The position numbers and the translations under genes were made by a program. The notes below the pieces were generated by a model. The model was not told where the DNA came from and did not search any database. It was given only the letters and a program-made list of their open reading frames with translations. DNA of 64,000 bases from Polynucleobacter sp. MWH-S4W17 (GTDB lineage Bacteria > Pseudomonadota > Gammaproteobacteria > Burkholderiales > Burkholderiaceae), in assembly GCF_018687535.1 (NCBI RefSeq), contig NZ_CP061295.1, positions 1,984,001 to 2,048,000 on the forward strand, read 5' to 3'. This document shows, piece after piece, positions 49,256 through 57,828 of this stretch (its first letter is position 1; the number at the start of each line of letters is the position of its first letter).

Positions 49256-49272
49256 TGTCGTTTAAAACGACA
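49256..49272. repeat. Island palindrome, rightmost copy
   Basis: TGTCGTTTAAAACGACA, perfect arms, 165 bp before the right att site; followed by TCGCATAAGCAGGC. Confidence 0.88.
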
Positions 49273-49362
49273 TCGCATAAGCAGGCGGTGGTTTTCTAAG
49301 CCAGTAAGACTACTTTAGAACAGCTTAAGAAATTATTTTTTACTGTTGGAATTCTTGAGAGC

Positions 49363-49437
49363 GTGTCGCACTATGTGTCGCACCGAAAAAAGGCCGTAGC
49401 TCTCAGAGCCATATATCATAAGGGTTTGCCGTCGCAC
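49363..49437 (+). repeat. Direct repeats beside the right att site
   Basis: GTGTCGCAC at 49363-49371 and 49375-49383, and GTCGCAC at 49431-49437 abutting the tRNA-derived sequence. The spacing suits arm-type binding sites of a recombinase; function is inferred. Confidence 0.5.
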
Positions 49438-49498
49438 AGGATTTTTTCAATCCTCTGCTCTACCGACTGAGCTACCAGGCCAAGACTTGGAATTATAA
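49438..49498 (-). repeat. Right att site: 5' half of tRNA-Phe plus promoter -10
   Basis: The copy runs from the anticodon stem-loop (AGGATTTTTTCAATCCT, with two extra T compared with the functional gene) to the tRNA 5' end at 49481, and on through AAGACTTG and AATTATAA. TTTTCAATCCTCTGCTCTACC and the rest of the 46-base block up to 49489 are identical to 31662-31707. It marks the right end of the 17.8-kb element. This is probably the original chromosomal 5' half, now separated from its 3' half. Confidence 0.9.
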
Positions 49499-49582
49499 CG
49501 AATTGGGTTGGATCATCCTCAAATTTGCTTAGTACCCCGTGATTTCTAGGTTTTGTGGTACTTGCCCTTATTAGGCGGTCAC

Positions 49583-50266
49583 CTAGCTCTCGCCCTTATT
49601 GCGTGAGGTATCTATTCCCAAGGCCTTCAGTTTGCGGTACAAATGGGTTCGCTCTAGACCTGTGTACTCTGAAATCTTGGTCATACTGCCGCCCATGATT
49701 TGCATTTGATGTTCAAAATACGCCTTCTCAAACAAATCTCTTGCCTCCCTCAAAGGAAGATCAAAGTACGTTTTTGCAATTCCACTGATGTATTCACCCT
49801 CAGTAGGTGGGGCAACCAACTCGGTTGTTGTTTGCTTTGGTGCGATAACGGAGCTAGCACTCGACTGAACGGCTCTAACCTGTTCTGGCTCTACATATTT
49901 AGGAGAGCTCTCCAGGGCTTTACTAACCGTCTTTAAAAGCTTTTGTAGAGCAATCGGTTTTTCTAAAAAATTGAGTGCGCCAATACGCGTGGCCTCAACT
50001 GCAGTGTCAATCGTTGCGTGCCCAGACATCATTACTACTGGCATCGTGAGCTGGCCAGTATTGGACCACTCCTTTAATAAGGTAATACCATCGGTATCGG
50101 GCATCCAAATATCTAATAAGACTAAATCGGGGCGCATTTGTTCGCGAATAGTGCGTGCCTGTACAGCGCTTTCTGCAGCGTACACAGTATGGCCTTCATC
50201 CGTGAGAATCTCATTGAGAAGCTCACGAATTCCCATCTCGTCATCAACAACCAAAATACTAGCCAT
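49583..50266 (-). CDS. ntrX: Response regulator NtrX-like, short form (REC plus Fis HTH)
   Basis: 227 residues. Receiver domain (residues 1-120) with phospho-Asp in VLLDIWMPDTDG and the conserved Lys in LNFLEKPI; a linker; and a C-terminal Fis-type HTH (MTKISEYTGLERTHLYRKLKALG). The central AAA+ sigma54-interaction domain of classical NtrX is missing, giving a short form that cannot activate sigma54 promoters by itself. Partner of the upstream kinase (2-bp gap). Likely involved in nitrogen or redox/envelope control. Confidence 0.87.
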   Translation of the reverse strand: MASILVVDDEMGIRELLNEILTDEGHTVYAAESAVQARTIREQMRPDLVLLDIWMPDTDGITLLKEWSNTGQLTMPVVMMSGHATIDTAVEATRIGALNFLEKPIALQKLLKTVSKALESSPKYVEPEQVRAVQSSASSVIAPKQTTTELVAPPTEGEYISGIAKTYFDLPLREARDLFEKAYFEHQMQIMGGSMTKISEYTGLERTHLYRKLKALGIDTSRNKGES

Positions 50267-50268
50267 GC

Positions 50269-52578
50269 TTATGCTGCCTCTTTTGCTAGATTCATAAACA
50301 ATATTGACACTTTCGCACCAACCACTTCTTCACCCTGCATACGGTTCCGAATTTCAATTTTGGCCGAGTGATCATCAATAATTTTCTTAACTACTGCCAA
50401 ACCCAGACCTGTGCCTTTGCTCTTTGTTGTTACGTAAGGCTCAAAGGCTCTTGCCAATATCTTAGCTGGAAATCCAACCCCACTATCACTTATTGTTAAT
50501 CGCACAGCATTTTGAGCTACGCCATTGTGTTCGCCATAAGGGACTAATTCTGTCTTAACCTCTACCGGACTATTGGGGCGAGGCCCCTCAAGAGTGGCAT
50601 CTTGAGCATTTTGTAGCAAGTTATGGATTACCTGTCTTAGTTGTGTGGGATCCCCCATGATCTCTGGGCAATGAGGATCTAACTGAGTGCGCAATGGACT
50701 GCCCTCGTATAGACCCAAAATTTCTGAGGTGAGCGTGTTGATGGAAACAGGCTTGAGTTGTGGAGTTGGCGTCTTCGCAAAATCCCTAAAGTCATTCACC
50801 ATTTCTTTCATGGCTTGTACCTGACCAATGATGGTTTCGGTGCTGCGATTAATCATTTCCTCTTGCTCTTGGCTCAGCTTACCCGCAAGCTTATGCTGCA
50901 ATCTTTCCGCAGAGAGCTGAATGGGCGTTAGAGGGTTTTTAATTTCATGAGCAAGACGTCTAGCAACTTCACTCCAAGCGATAGATCTTTGTGCGCTCAC
51001 CACATCAGTAATGTCATCAAAAACAACCATACGTAAATCGCCAGTCAGCTCTGTACCGCGCACAAACAGAGTTACCCCCAATTCATTTTCAAATTCATTT
51101 GTAGTGTGTAGTTGAATTTGTTTTTGCCACACCGGCGCATTAGTCGGCGCGGTCTTTTGTTCTACATCTCCCTCGCCCAGGACTGCGAGCTTCATAGTAG
51201 AAAAGCCTTCTTTGATTGCCCCCTCAAACTCCAATAGAGCTGGTCTGCTGCCGAGGGGCTTTCCATCGAGTAGGGTAAGGTCTTGACCAAAAATACGATC
51301 TGCGCCCGCATTGCTAGAAACAACGTTGTAGTTTTTATCAAAAATGCATACGCCTGCCGTGAGGCTTCCCAATACGCGCTCTAAGAATGCTTTGGATTCT
51401 TGCAAAGAAGTTCGGGTGTCGGCCAACTGCCTAGTCATGACATTAAATTGCCGTGTAAGCATGCCAAGTTCATCGCCAGTATCGAGCTCAGGCTTGGGAG
51501 ATAAATCTCCCTGTGCAACTGCCTGGGTGCCTCTCAGAAGCATTAGAAGGGGGCGTGCAAGCTGCCTACCCAACATCAAAGCCAAAGTAATGGCCACAAA
51601 TACTGCAAAGAAAAGGGTAAGGGTTAAGGTTCCCACAAACATCTTGCGAAGGCCGGTACGCCCCAACGCTTTTTCTTGATATTCACTGTATGCAGACTCC
51701 ACAGCAAAAATGTTTTTTGCCAACGGGGTAGGTATATAGCGCACTAGTTGTAAAAAATATTTGTCTTCGATCTCTTTGCCAGATTCTAATTTGTTGTGAA
51801 TCAATTTTTTTCTTATAACGGGAACAATTGCCCTGACTCGATAACCGCGTTGGCCACCTTCTACTTCAATTTGGTCTAAAAAGGTCACTCCTTTCTTGCT
51901 AAATGCTTCTGCAATCACATCGGCGCTGGGCGCAGGAAAGTATTTTTTAGGCTTTAGCTCGCTAGTGAAAATCAAATTGCGCTGCATATTGAAGAGACTA
52001 ACCTCTTGAATGCCAAATTGATTGCGAATTTTCATTACTGATGCAGCTACCTGCTCAGTAGTTGTGCCCGATGGAACTTGGACAATCTGCTCGGCGATGA
52101 AATTACCCTCGCCCAAAATTTCTTCTTGGGCCACTCGCAAAGTAACGCGCCCCAACTCTAAGCCCGAGTTCAGGGCTGTCTCCACTTTGACGTCAAACCA
52201 AGTCTCAATACTACGCGACACAAACTGTAATGAAACGCCATACAAAATTAAGCCCGGAACAATTCCGACTAAAGCAAAAATCATTGCTAACTTTGCAATC
52301 AAGCGCGTGCCAAAGTGCCCGCGATACCATCGCACGGCGATAACAGCCACCAAAATCAAAATAACCAGAGTTAAGCAAACCCCAATCACTACATTCGCGG
52401 CATAGAGCCAAATGAAGTAATTATCAAAAAATTCTGTATTGGATGAGGCAATCGCCAATAAAACTAAAAGTAATAAAGCAAAGGCGCCAATCACGCCTAT
52501 CGTGATTGGAATTATTTTTTTACTCCAAGCCTTGGATGTAAAAAAGCCCGGGTCTAGCATGGCTGCTATCGATCTCAT
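50269..52578 (-). CDS. ntrY: Sensor histidine kinase NtrY
   Basis: 769 residues. Three membrane helices near the N-terminus (about 22-42, 55-80, 97-120), a periplasmic loop, a fourth helix (about 325-345), HAMP, PAS (about 400-500), HisKA with His in RLAHEIKNPLTPIQL, and HATPase_c with N, G1 (DSGVGFP) and G2 (KSKGTGLGLAVVKK) boxes. NtrY kinases sense an unknown envelope signal and phosphorylate NtrX. Overlaps the DUF4390 gene by 4 bp. Confidence 0.93.
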   Translation of the reverse strand: MRSIAAMLDPGFFTSKAWSKKIIPITIGVIGAFALLLLVLLAIASSNTEFFDNYFIWLYAANVVIGVCLTLVILILVAVIAVRWYRGHFGTRLIAKLAMIFALVGIVPGLILYGVSLQFVSRSIETWFDVKVETALNSGLELGRVTLRVAQEEILGEGNFIAEQIVQVPSGTTTEQVAASVMKIRNQFGIQEVSLFNMQRNLIFTSELKPKKYFPAPSADVIAEAFSKKGVTFLDQIEVEGGQRGYRVRAIVPVIRKKLIHNKLESGKEIEDKYFLQLVRYIPTPLAKNIFAVESAYSEYQEKALGRTGLRKMFVGTLTLTLFFAVFVAITLALMLGRQLARPLLMLLRGTQAVAQGDLSPKPELDTGDELGMLTRQFNVMTRQLADTRTSLQESKAFLERVLGSLTAGVCIFDKNYNVVSSNAGADRIFGQDLTLLDGKPLGSRPALLEFEGAIKEGFSTMKLAVLGEGDVEQKTAPTNAPVWQKQIQLHTTNEFENELGVTLFVRGTELTGDLRMVVFDDITDVVSAQRSIAWSEVARRLAHEIKNPLTPIQLSAERLQHKLAGKLSQEQEEMINRSTETIIGQVQAMKEMVNDFRDFAKTPTPQLKPVSINTLTSEILGLYEGSPLRTQLDPHCPEIMGDPTQLRQVIHNLLQNAQDATLEGPRPNSPVEVKTELVPYGEHNGVAQNAVRLTISDSGVGFPAKILARAFEPYVTTKSKGTGLGLAVVKKIIDDHSAKIEIRNRMQGEEVVGAKVSILFMNLAKEAA

Positions 52579-53156
52579 CGCTTAATTAAATTAGGGCCAT
52601 TAGGAGAAAATAGGAAGCGATACCAATCGCTTGATACATTCCATTCGCGGTTATTGAGTGCGTTTACTTGAAATGGTTTTGGTAGCTTACTGAGATCTAA
52701 GCTCATTCGCATGCTGGCCGTATACGATTTACTGGAATCTAGTTGAGTGCCGTCAATGACTCGCCACCCACCAATACTCCCCACCGCCTGCAATGCCTCA
52801 GACATAGTTTTGGCAGAAAAGGTAAAGCCCTCTGAAGCAATTCGGTACTGCTGTGTCAATGGCTGATAAGAAAGCCGCGTCTGCCTTTGCACAAGCACAG
52901 ACTTTTCATCAAACCAATACCAACGCGATCGCATTAAATCAAACTCCGTTTGGAAATAGAGGACGACGCCTTTTTGTACTGCGTCTTCCAGTCCGGGAGA
53001 TAGCTCGATCTGAAAAGCTGCATTGAGAAGCCAGTCGTTATCCACCTTCTCCAACTCAAAGGATTTGATCTTGATTCCTTCGGCGCTAACGGTGGTTGAA
53101 AAAATACCCAACACCATCAAGAACAAAAAGAGGAATTGTTTAATTCTTCGGCTCAT
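52575..53156 (-). CDS. DUF4390 periplasmic protein
   Basis: 193 residues with a signal peptide (cleavage near VSAEG). KIKSFELEKVDNDWLLNAAF, GVVLYFQTEFDLMRSRWYW and FQVNALNNREWNVSSDWYRF fit DUF4390, a family that in Betaproteobacteria sits between rsmB and ntrY. Function unknown. Overlaps rsmB by 4 bp and ntrY by 4 bp, so all are translationally coupled. Confidence 0.88.
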   Translation of the reverse strand: MSRRIKQFLFLFLMVLGIFSTTVSAEGIKIKSFELEKVDNDWLLNAAFQIELSPGLEDAVQKGVVLYFQTEFDLMRSRWYWFDEKSVLVQRQTRLSYQPLTQQYRIASEGFTFSAKTMSEALQAVGSIGGWRVIDGTQLDSSKSYTASMRMSLDLSKLPKPFQVNALNNREWNVSSDWYRFLFSPNGPNLIKR

Positions 53157-54469
53157 GGCCCATTTTTCTTAAACAAAGCATAGTAAAAACCGTCGTTTAG
53201 CTCACCAGGCAAAATCTGGCCCGGAGCGGCTAATCGTACCGCATTGGAGTGCTGCTCAGCAAACCAAAAAGCCTGCTCCTCGCCCTCCTCTGGAAATATT
53301 GAGCAAGTGACGTACAAAAGGGTGCCCTCCACTTGGAGCATCTTCCACGCCTGATTCAAAATGGCTCGCTGCCTTTCTTGCAAAGCCCTGATATCTGCTT
53401 CACGCCTTAAAAATGAAATATCAGGATGTCGCGACACTATTCCAGAAGCTGAGCAGGGTGCATCAAGAAGAATTTTGTCAAAAAGAACGCCATCCCACCA
53501 AGCCGCCTTGGAAGCATCGCCGCGTAACACGCGGACTTTGTCAGACTGCAAACGAAGTCGGTCTAGGTTGCCGCCAATTTTTCCAATGCGCTCACCGTCT
53601 AGCTCTAAAGCGCGCATTGAACAATCTGCAAGCTCCAATAGATGCGCCGTTTTTCCACCGGGAGCCGCACAGGCATCCAACACTAACTCTCCCGCCTGGG
53701 GATTTAATAAGATCGCAGCCAGCTGTGCACCTGCGTCTTGCACAGACACAGCGCCAGTATAAAAACCAGGCAAGTCCGATACGGGAACTGCCTCAGGCAA
53801 CAAGAGAGCGGCGGGCAATTGAACCCCAGCCAATGTATCTATTGGTTTTGATGAAATGCCAGCCTCGGATAATAAGGATCGATATTGCTCACGCGTATAT
53901 TGCTTTTGATTTACACGCAGAATTAATGGTGCACGCTTGGCTTGTTGAAACAAAATCGATTGCCATGCTTTAGAGTAATTGCGCTTGAGGTTTGCTCGCC
54001 ACCAAGCAGGTACGTACATTGGAATTGGATCGGGCGGAAAATGCTTCTCGCCCTCTGGCGGCTGCACTACAAGGCTTACCTTGCGTAATACCGCATTCAC
54101 TAAACCTTTGGCATACATGGTTTCGTCATATTCGCCACAGGCTTTCACTGCCTGATCCACAATCGTATGAGCTGGATAGCCCTTGCTCTCGGCTGGATCT
54201 TGCAAAAATAAGGCAATCGCAACGCTGAGCAAATGATCCACCTCAAGAGGCGGAGTCTTTGGAATAAATTGCTTAATGAATTCATGGGAGCGTACCCATT
54301 TGCGGAGCGCATCAAAACTCAGGCTCTGCACGATCGGGCGCTCATGGGCCTCCAGTTGATCCAGAACCTCTGTAAGCGATCTTCCGCTCATGACCTCGCT
54401 GACCGCTTGTGCGGCAATCGTGATTGCTTCCGAGAGCGGGAGACTGCGTGGTGTTTTTTGATCAGTCAA
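53153..54469 (-). CDS. rsmB: 16S rRNA m5C967 methyltransferase RsmB
   Basis: 438 residues. The N-terminal NusB-like RNA-binding domain (VDHLLSVAIALFLQDP, HTIVDQAVKACGEYD) is followed by the SAM-dependent methyltransferase domain: motif I VLDACAAPGGKTAHLLEL, motif IV with Cys in LLDAPCSASGIVSRHPD, and the catalytic Cys in LLYVTCSIFPEEGE. It methylates C967 of 16S rRNA. Housekeeping gene. It is 1 bp from htpX and overlaps DUF4390 by 4 bp. Confidence 0.94.
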   Translation of the reverse strand: MTDQKTPRSLPLSEAITIAAQAVSEVMSGRSLTEVLDQLEAHERPIVQSLSFDALRKWVRSHEFIKQFIPKTPPLEVDHLLSVAIALFLQDPAESKGYPAHTIVDQAVKACGEYDETMYAKGLVNAVLRKVSLVVQPPEGEKHFPPDPIPMYVPAWWRANLKRNYSKAWQSILFQQAKRAPLILRVNQKQYTREQYRSLLSEAGISSKPIDTLAGVQLPAALLLPEAVPVSDLPGFYTGAVSVQDAGAQLAAILLNPQAGELVLDACAAPGGKTAHLLELADCSMRALELDGERIGKIGGNLDRLRLQSDKVRVLRGDASKAAWWDGVLFDKILLDAPCSASGIVSRHPDISFLRREADIRALQERQRAILNQAWKMLQVEGTLLYVTCSIFPEEGEEQAFWFAEQHSNAVRLAAPGQILPGELNDGFYYALFKKNGP

Positions 54470-54470
54470 A

Positions 54471-55337
54471 TTAATTTACTCCGGGATATACCCCGTTTTT
54501 AGCCATGCTCATTAAGCGTGCCACCCGCTCTTCAGTAGGTGGATGGGTTGAAAATAGTTGCGCAAGGCCGCCGGCACTTAAGGGGTTGAGAATCATCATC
54601 TGCGCTGTTTCAGGATGTTGTTCAACCGCTTGAAACGGGATGCCTTGTGCGTAGTTGTGAATTTTTTCTAATGCCTGCGCTAGCGCCTCAGGATCAGCGC
54701 TTATTTCTGCACCACCGCGATCTGCCTCGTATTCTCTTGCGCGAGAAATACTCATTTGAATCAGGCTTGCTGCGATCGGGGCCAAAATTGCCACCATCAA
54801 GCTAGCTATCGGATTGTTTGGTCTACCCTCAGAATCGCGCCCACCAAAGAACATGGCAAAGTTAGCCAATGCTGAAATGGCTCCCGCCATAGTGGCGGCG
54901 ATAGTCGAAATCAAAATATCACGATGGCGAACGTGGGCAAGCTCATGTGCCATCACGCCGCGCAGTTCGCGCTTCGAGAGAATTTTCAGAATGCCTGTTG
55001 TTGCGGCAACCGATGCATTGTCTGGATTGCGTCCTGTTGCGAAAGCATTAGGAGCATCTTCATTAATTAAAAATACTTTAGGCATCGGCAAGCCAGCCTT
55101 CTCCGACAACTCTTTAACGAGTCCGTAAAACTGGGGGGCAGATCTTTCATCAACCTGCTGTGCATTAGTCATCTTCAACACCATGGTGTCGGAAAACCAA
55201 TAACTGAAAAAATTCATTCCAATGGCCAGTACTAGGGCCATCAACATGCCCTGTTCACCACCCAACATACCGCCAACCACAATAAAGAGTGCAGTAATTG
55301 CTGCCATCAAAACAGCAGTCTTTGCAAAATTAAACAT
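54471..55337 (-). CDS. htpX: Membrane protease HtpX
   Basis: 288 residues. Two N-terminal membrane helices, the M48 zinc-protease motif [12 protein letters not shown] (HExxH), another hydrophobic pair, and the third zinc ligand in [14 protein letters not shown]. It degrades damaged membrane proteins in the inner membrane together with FtsH. Codirectional with fmt and rsmB; a standard betaproteobacterial neighbourhood. Confidence 0.95.
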   Translation of the reverse strand: MFNFAKTAVLMAAITALFIVVGGMLGGEQGMLMALVLAIGMNFFSYWFSDTMVLKMTNAQQVDERSAPQFYGLVKELSEKAGLPMPKVFLINEDAPNAFATGRNPDNASVAATTGILKILSKRELRGVMAHELAHVRHRDILISTIAATMAGAISALANFAMFFGGRDSEGRPNNPIASLMVAILAPIAASLIQMSISRAREYEADRGGAEISADPEALAQALEKIHNYAQGIPFQAVEQHPETAQMMILNPLSAGGLAQLFSTHPPTEERVARLMSMAKNGVYPGVN

Positions 55338-55339
55338 TT

Positions 55340-56338
55340 CTACTCCTTTGTTTTAAAGCGCAACAATTTTTCACCAACACCAATCGGCTGCAAGCACGTT
55401 TTGGCATCTATTTTTTTACCGCCCGGTTTTTGCATCTCTAAGACCTCAAGCACCCCTTCACCACACTGTATATATGCGCCCTTATTACCAAACCCAAGGA
55501 CCTCGCCTACAGTACCGGTGGCGATGACAGCCTTAGGGTCTGCAAGCCTTGAATCCCAAAACTTCACAGCCAGTCCATTGAGATTGCTGCTTGCCCCCGG
55601 GAAGGGATTAAAGGCCCGAATACGTTGATCGATTTCTTTGGCGCTAAGGGCCCAATCGATCTCAGCCTCACTCTTCAGTATTTTTTCAGCGTAAGTAATG
55701 CCGTCTTTTTCTTGGGGTACTCGAGATAAATTTTTGTCTTGCTCTAAAGCATTTAAAACATCTACTATCGATTTTGAGCCAAGCTCTGCTAAGCGATCAT
55801 GCAAGCTTGCGCTCGTTTCATCACGAGCAATTTCAAGTTCCGCGACTAAAACAGTGTCTCCGGTATCCAAACCAGCATCCATTTGCATAATGCAAACCCC
55901 CGTTTTGGGATCGCCAGATTCAATTGCTCGCTGAATTGGCGCTGCACCACGCCAACGGGGCAATAGAGAAGCATGAATATTAAAGCTGCCGTGTCTTCCC
56001 GCTCTCTCGCTAATATCCAAGACCTCTTGGGGCAAGATCAAACCATAGGCAACTACCACCATGACATCAAAGTCTATAGAGGATAAACGCTCATTAGCGG
56101 CTGCAGCTTGAGCCTGCTTTTGCGGATCAGTGCTGGTAATTCGCAATGTCTCTGGTTGCAGCACAGGAATATTTTTTTGCAAAGCAAACTCTTTAACTGG
56201 GCTTGCCTGAAGGTGCATACCTCTGCCGGCACGGCGATCAGGCTGCGTTAAAGCCAAAACAATTTCATGACCAGCATCGTAAATTGCGCGCATCGCTTGC
56301 GCAGCAAACTCAGGAGTTCCAGCAAAGACAATTTTCAT
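55340..56338 (-). CDS. fmt: Methionyl-tRNA formyltransferase
   Basis: 332 residues. N-terminal formyltransferase domain with [12 protein letters not shown], the formyl-THF site [14 protein letters not shown] and [12 protein letters not shown]-terminal domain with INAFNPFPG-like [10 protein letters not shown]. It formylates initiator Met-tRNA. Next to def, as usual: the two enzymes add and remove the formyl group. 2 bp separate it from htpX. Confidence 0.95.
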   Translation of the reverse strand: MKIVFAGTPEFAAQAMRAIYDAGHEIVLALTQPDRRAGRGMHLQASPVKEFALQKNIPVLQPETLRITSTDPQKQAQAAAANERLSSIDFDVMVVVAYGLILPQEVLDISERAGRHGSFNIHASLLPRWRGAAPIQRAIESGDPKTGVCIMQMDAGLDTGDTVLVAELEIARDETSASLHDRLAELGSKSIVDVLNALEQDKNLSRVPQEKDGITYAEKILKSEAEIDWALSAKEIDQRIRAFNPFPGASSNLNGLAVKFWDSRLADPKAVIATGTVGEVLGFGNKGAYIQCGEGVLEVLEMQKPGGKKIDAKTCLQPIGVGEKLLRFKTKE

Positions 56339-56346
56339 TGGTGCGC

Positions 56347-56862
56347 TTAGCGCTGACCTACTAATTCTTTAGCGCGCTTCTTCATTTTTTGTGAAATACG
56401 AGTTCTTTTGAGTATGGATAAATACTCCACAAACACCTTGCCTTGCAAATGGTCTAACTCGTGCTGCAAACAAACTGCCAATAAACCATCGGCCTCTATT
56501 TCAAATTCTTTACCCTCAACATCCAATGCCTTCACTCGAATCTCGGATGGCCTCTCGACTTCGTCATAAAACTCTGGAACAGATAAACAACCTTCGCGCC
56601 AAGATTTTGTTTCAGAGCTTGCCCAAACAATTTCTGGGTTGATAAAAACCATCAATTCATTTTGTTCATCAGACACATCAATCACCACAATGCGCTCATG
56701 AATATCGACCTGCGTCGCAGCCAAGCCAACGCCGGGAGCGTCATACATAGTGTCTGCCATATCGGCGACAATTTTTTTAATGCGAGCGTCCACTTGCTCC
56801 ACTGGTTTAGCAACCTTGTGCAAGCGCGGGTCTGGGTAACAAAGGACGGATAACAAAGCCAT
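56347..56862 (-). CDS. def: Peptide deformylase
   Basis: 171 residues from the ATG at 56862 ([14 protein letters not shown]), which matches the usual family N-terminus. The three motifs are present: [19 protein letters not shown] (metal-binding Cys) and QHELDHLQG (HExxH). It removes the N-formyl group from nascent proteins. Followed 8 bp later by fmt and divergent from dprA. Confidence 0.95.
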   Translation of the reverse strand: MALLSVLCYPDPRLHKVAKPVEQVDARIKKIVADMADTMYDAPGVGLAATQVDIHERIVVIDVSDEQNELMVFINPEIVWASSETKSWREGCLSVPEFYDEVERPSEIRVKALDVEGKEFEIEADGLLAVCLQHELDHLQGKVFVEYLSILKRTRISQKMKKRAKELVGQR

Positions 56863-56933
56863 ATAAGAATTATCCAACAGAGCTATCAGTCTGTCCTGAT
56901 TGCCGCAATTCCCCCAAAGAACAAAATTGATTT

Positions 56934-57608
56934 ATGCAAACTTCGCCGACACCCAATTCCATTCTCCAAGTCAACTGCCAGAGCCCCCATTACCCAAATC
57001 GCCTCCATGATTTATATGATCCCCCAGGGTCTCTTTATATCCATGGGGACATTCACCTTCTGAAGAGACCTATGATTGCGATCGTAGGCTCAAGAAACGC
57101 CAGCCCTGAAGGTTTAAAAAATGCATGCCTGTTTGCCCAAGCGCTATCGAAAGCGGGCGCCTTGATCGTTTCTGGCCTAGCAAAAGGGGTTGACAGTGCT
57201 GCCCATAGGTCTGCCATTGGGCTTGGGCCCAATCACTGCACTGCGGCAATATTAGGAACCGGCATAGATGTTGTCTACCCCCGGCAAAATATCGAACTAT
57301 CTAGGGCCATCAGCCAGCAGGGCGTATTGGTGTCTGAGTTCCCTCTGGGGTCAGGGCCTAAGGCATGGCACTTTCCTAGAAGAAATCGCATCATTGCCGC
57401 TTTAGCGCTTGGCGTCGTTGTAATAGAGGCGGCTGAAAAGTCGGGCTCCCTTATCACTGCTCGCCTGGCCGCAGACCTTGGAAGAGAGGTTTTTGCCCTT
57501 CCTGGGCCCATCCACAGCGCAAATTCTGCCGGCTGCCATCTACTTATTCAGCAAGGTGCAAAACTAGCCTTTAGGCCAGATGATGTTCTTGAAGAGCTTT
57601 GTTTTTAA
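56934..57608 (+). CDS. dprA: DNA-protecting protein DprA, short form
   Basis: 224 residues. The Rossmann-like DprA domain is complete: IAIVGSRNASPEGL, SGLAKGVDSAAHRSA, AILGTGIDVVYPRQN, SEFPLGSGPKAWHFPRRNRI and SGSLITARLAADLGR. It loads RecA on single-stranded DNA during natural transformation. The N-terminal SAM-like and C-terminal winged-helix domains found in longer homologues are missing, so this is a short form. Divergent from def. Confidence 0.92.
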   Translation: MQTSPTPNSILQVNCQSPHYPNRLHDLYDPPGSLYIHGDIHLLKRPMIAIVGSRNASPEGLKNACLFAQALSKAGALIVSGLAKGVDSAAHRSAIGLGPNHCTAAILGTGIDVVYPRQNIELSRAISQQGVLVSEFPLGSGPKAWHFPRRNRIIAALALGVVVIEAAEKSGSLITARLAADLGREVFALPGPIHSANSAGCHLLIQQGAKLAFRPDDVLEELCF

Positions 57609-57828
57609 TTAAAAACTGTCTTTAAATGACTTAAAGGGGGTTTGAACCCAAAACCGGGGTGTATAGGGCCGTCCAAAAGTGGCCAAAAATAGCGGTTTTT
57701 GGACTTTTCCCAATTTATCGGTTAATAATAAAAAAGGGTACGCAATTGGCCAAGTCCGATTTTGGTTTAAATTGGCCATCCGTTTTACCAAAAAAACATC
57801 ATTTCTAGCTCAAATTTAGGCATAACGC
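57609..57828 (+). other. dprA-topB intergenic region
   Basis: 220 bp without a gene. GTCCAAAA (57672) pairs with TTTTTGGAC around 57700, a possible weak terminator for dprA. The AT-rich second part should contain the topB promoter; no clear -10/-35 pair stands out. Confidence 0.35.

Noticed and set aside
19751..49272. CRISPR array
   Set aside because: The palindromes are irregularly spaced by hundreds to thousands of bases with genes between, and no cas genes are present.
31700..49437. Complete prophage or conjugative element
   Set aside because: No capsid, tail, terminase, lysis, relaxase or type IV secretion genes are visible in the element.
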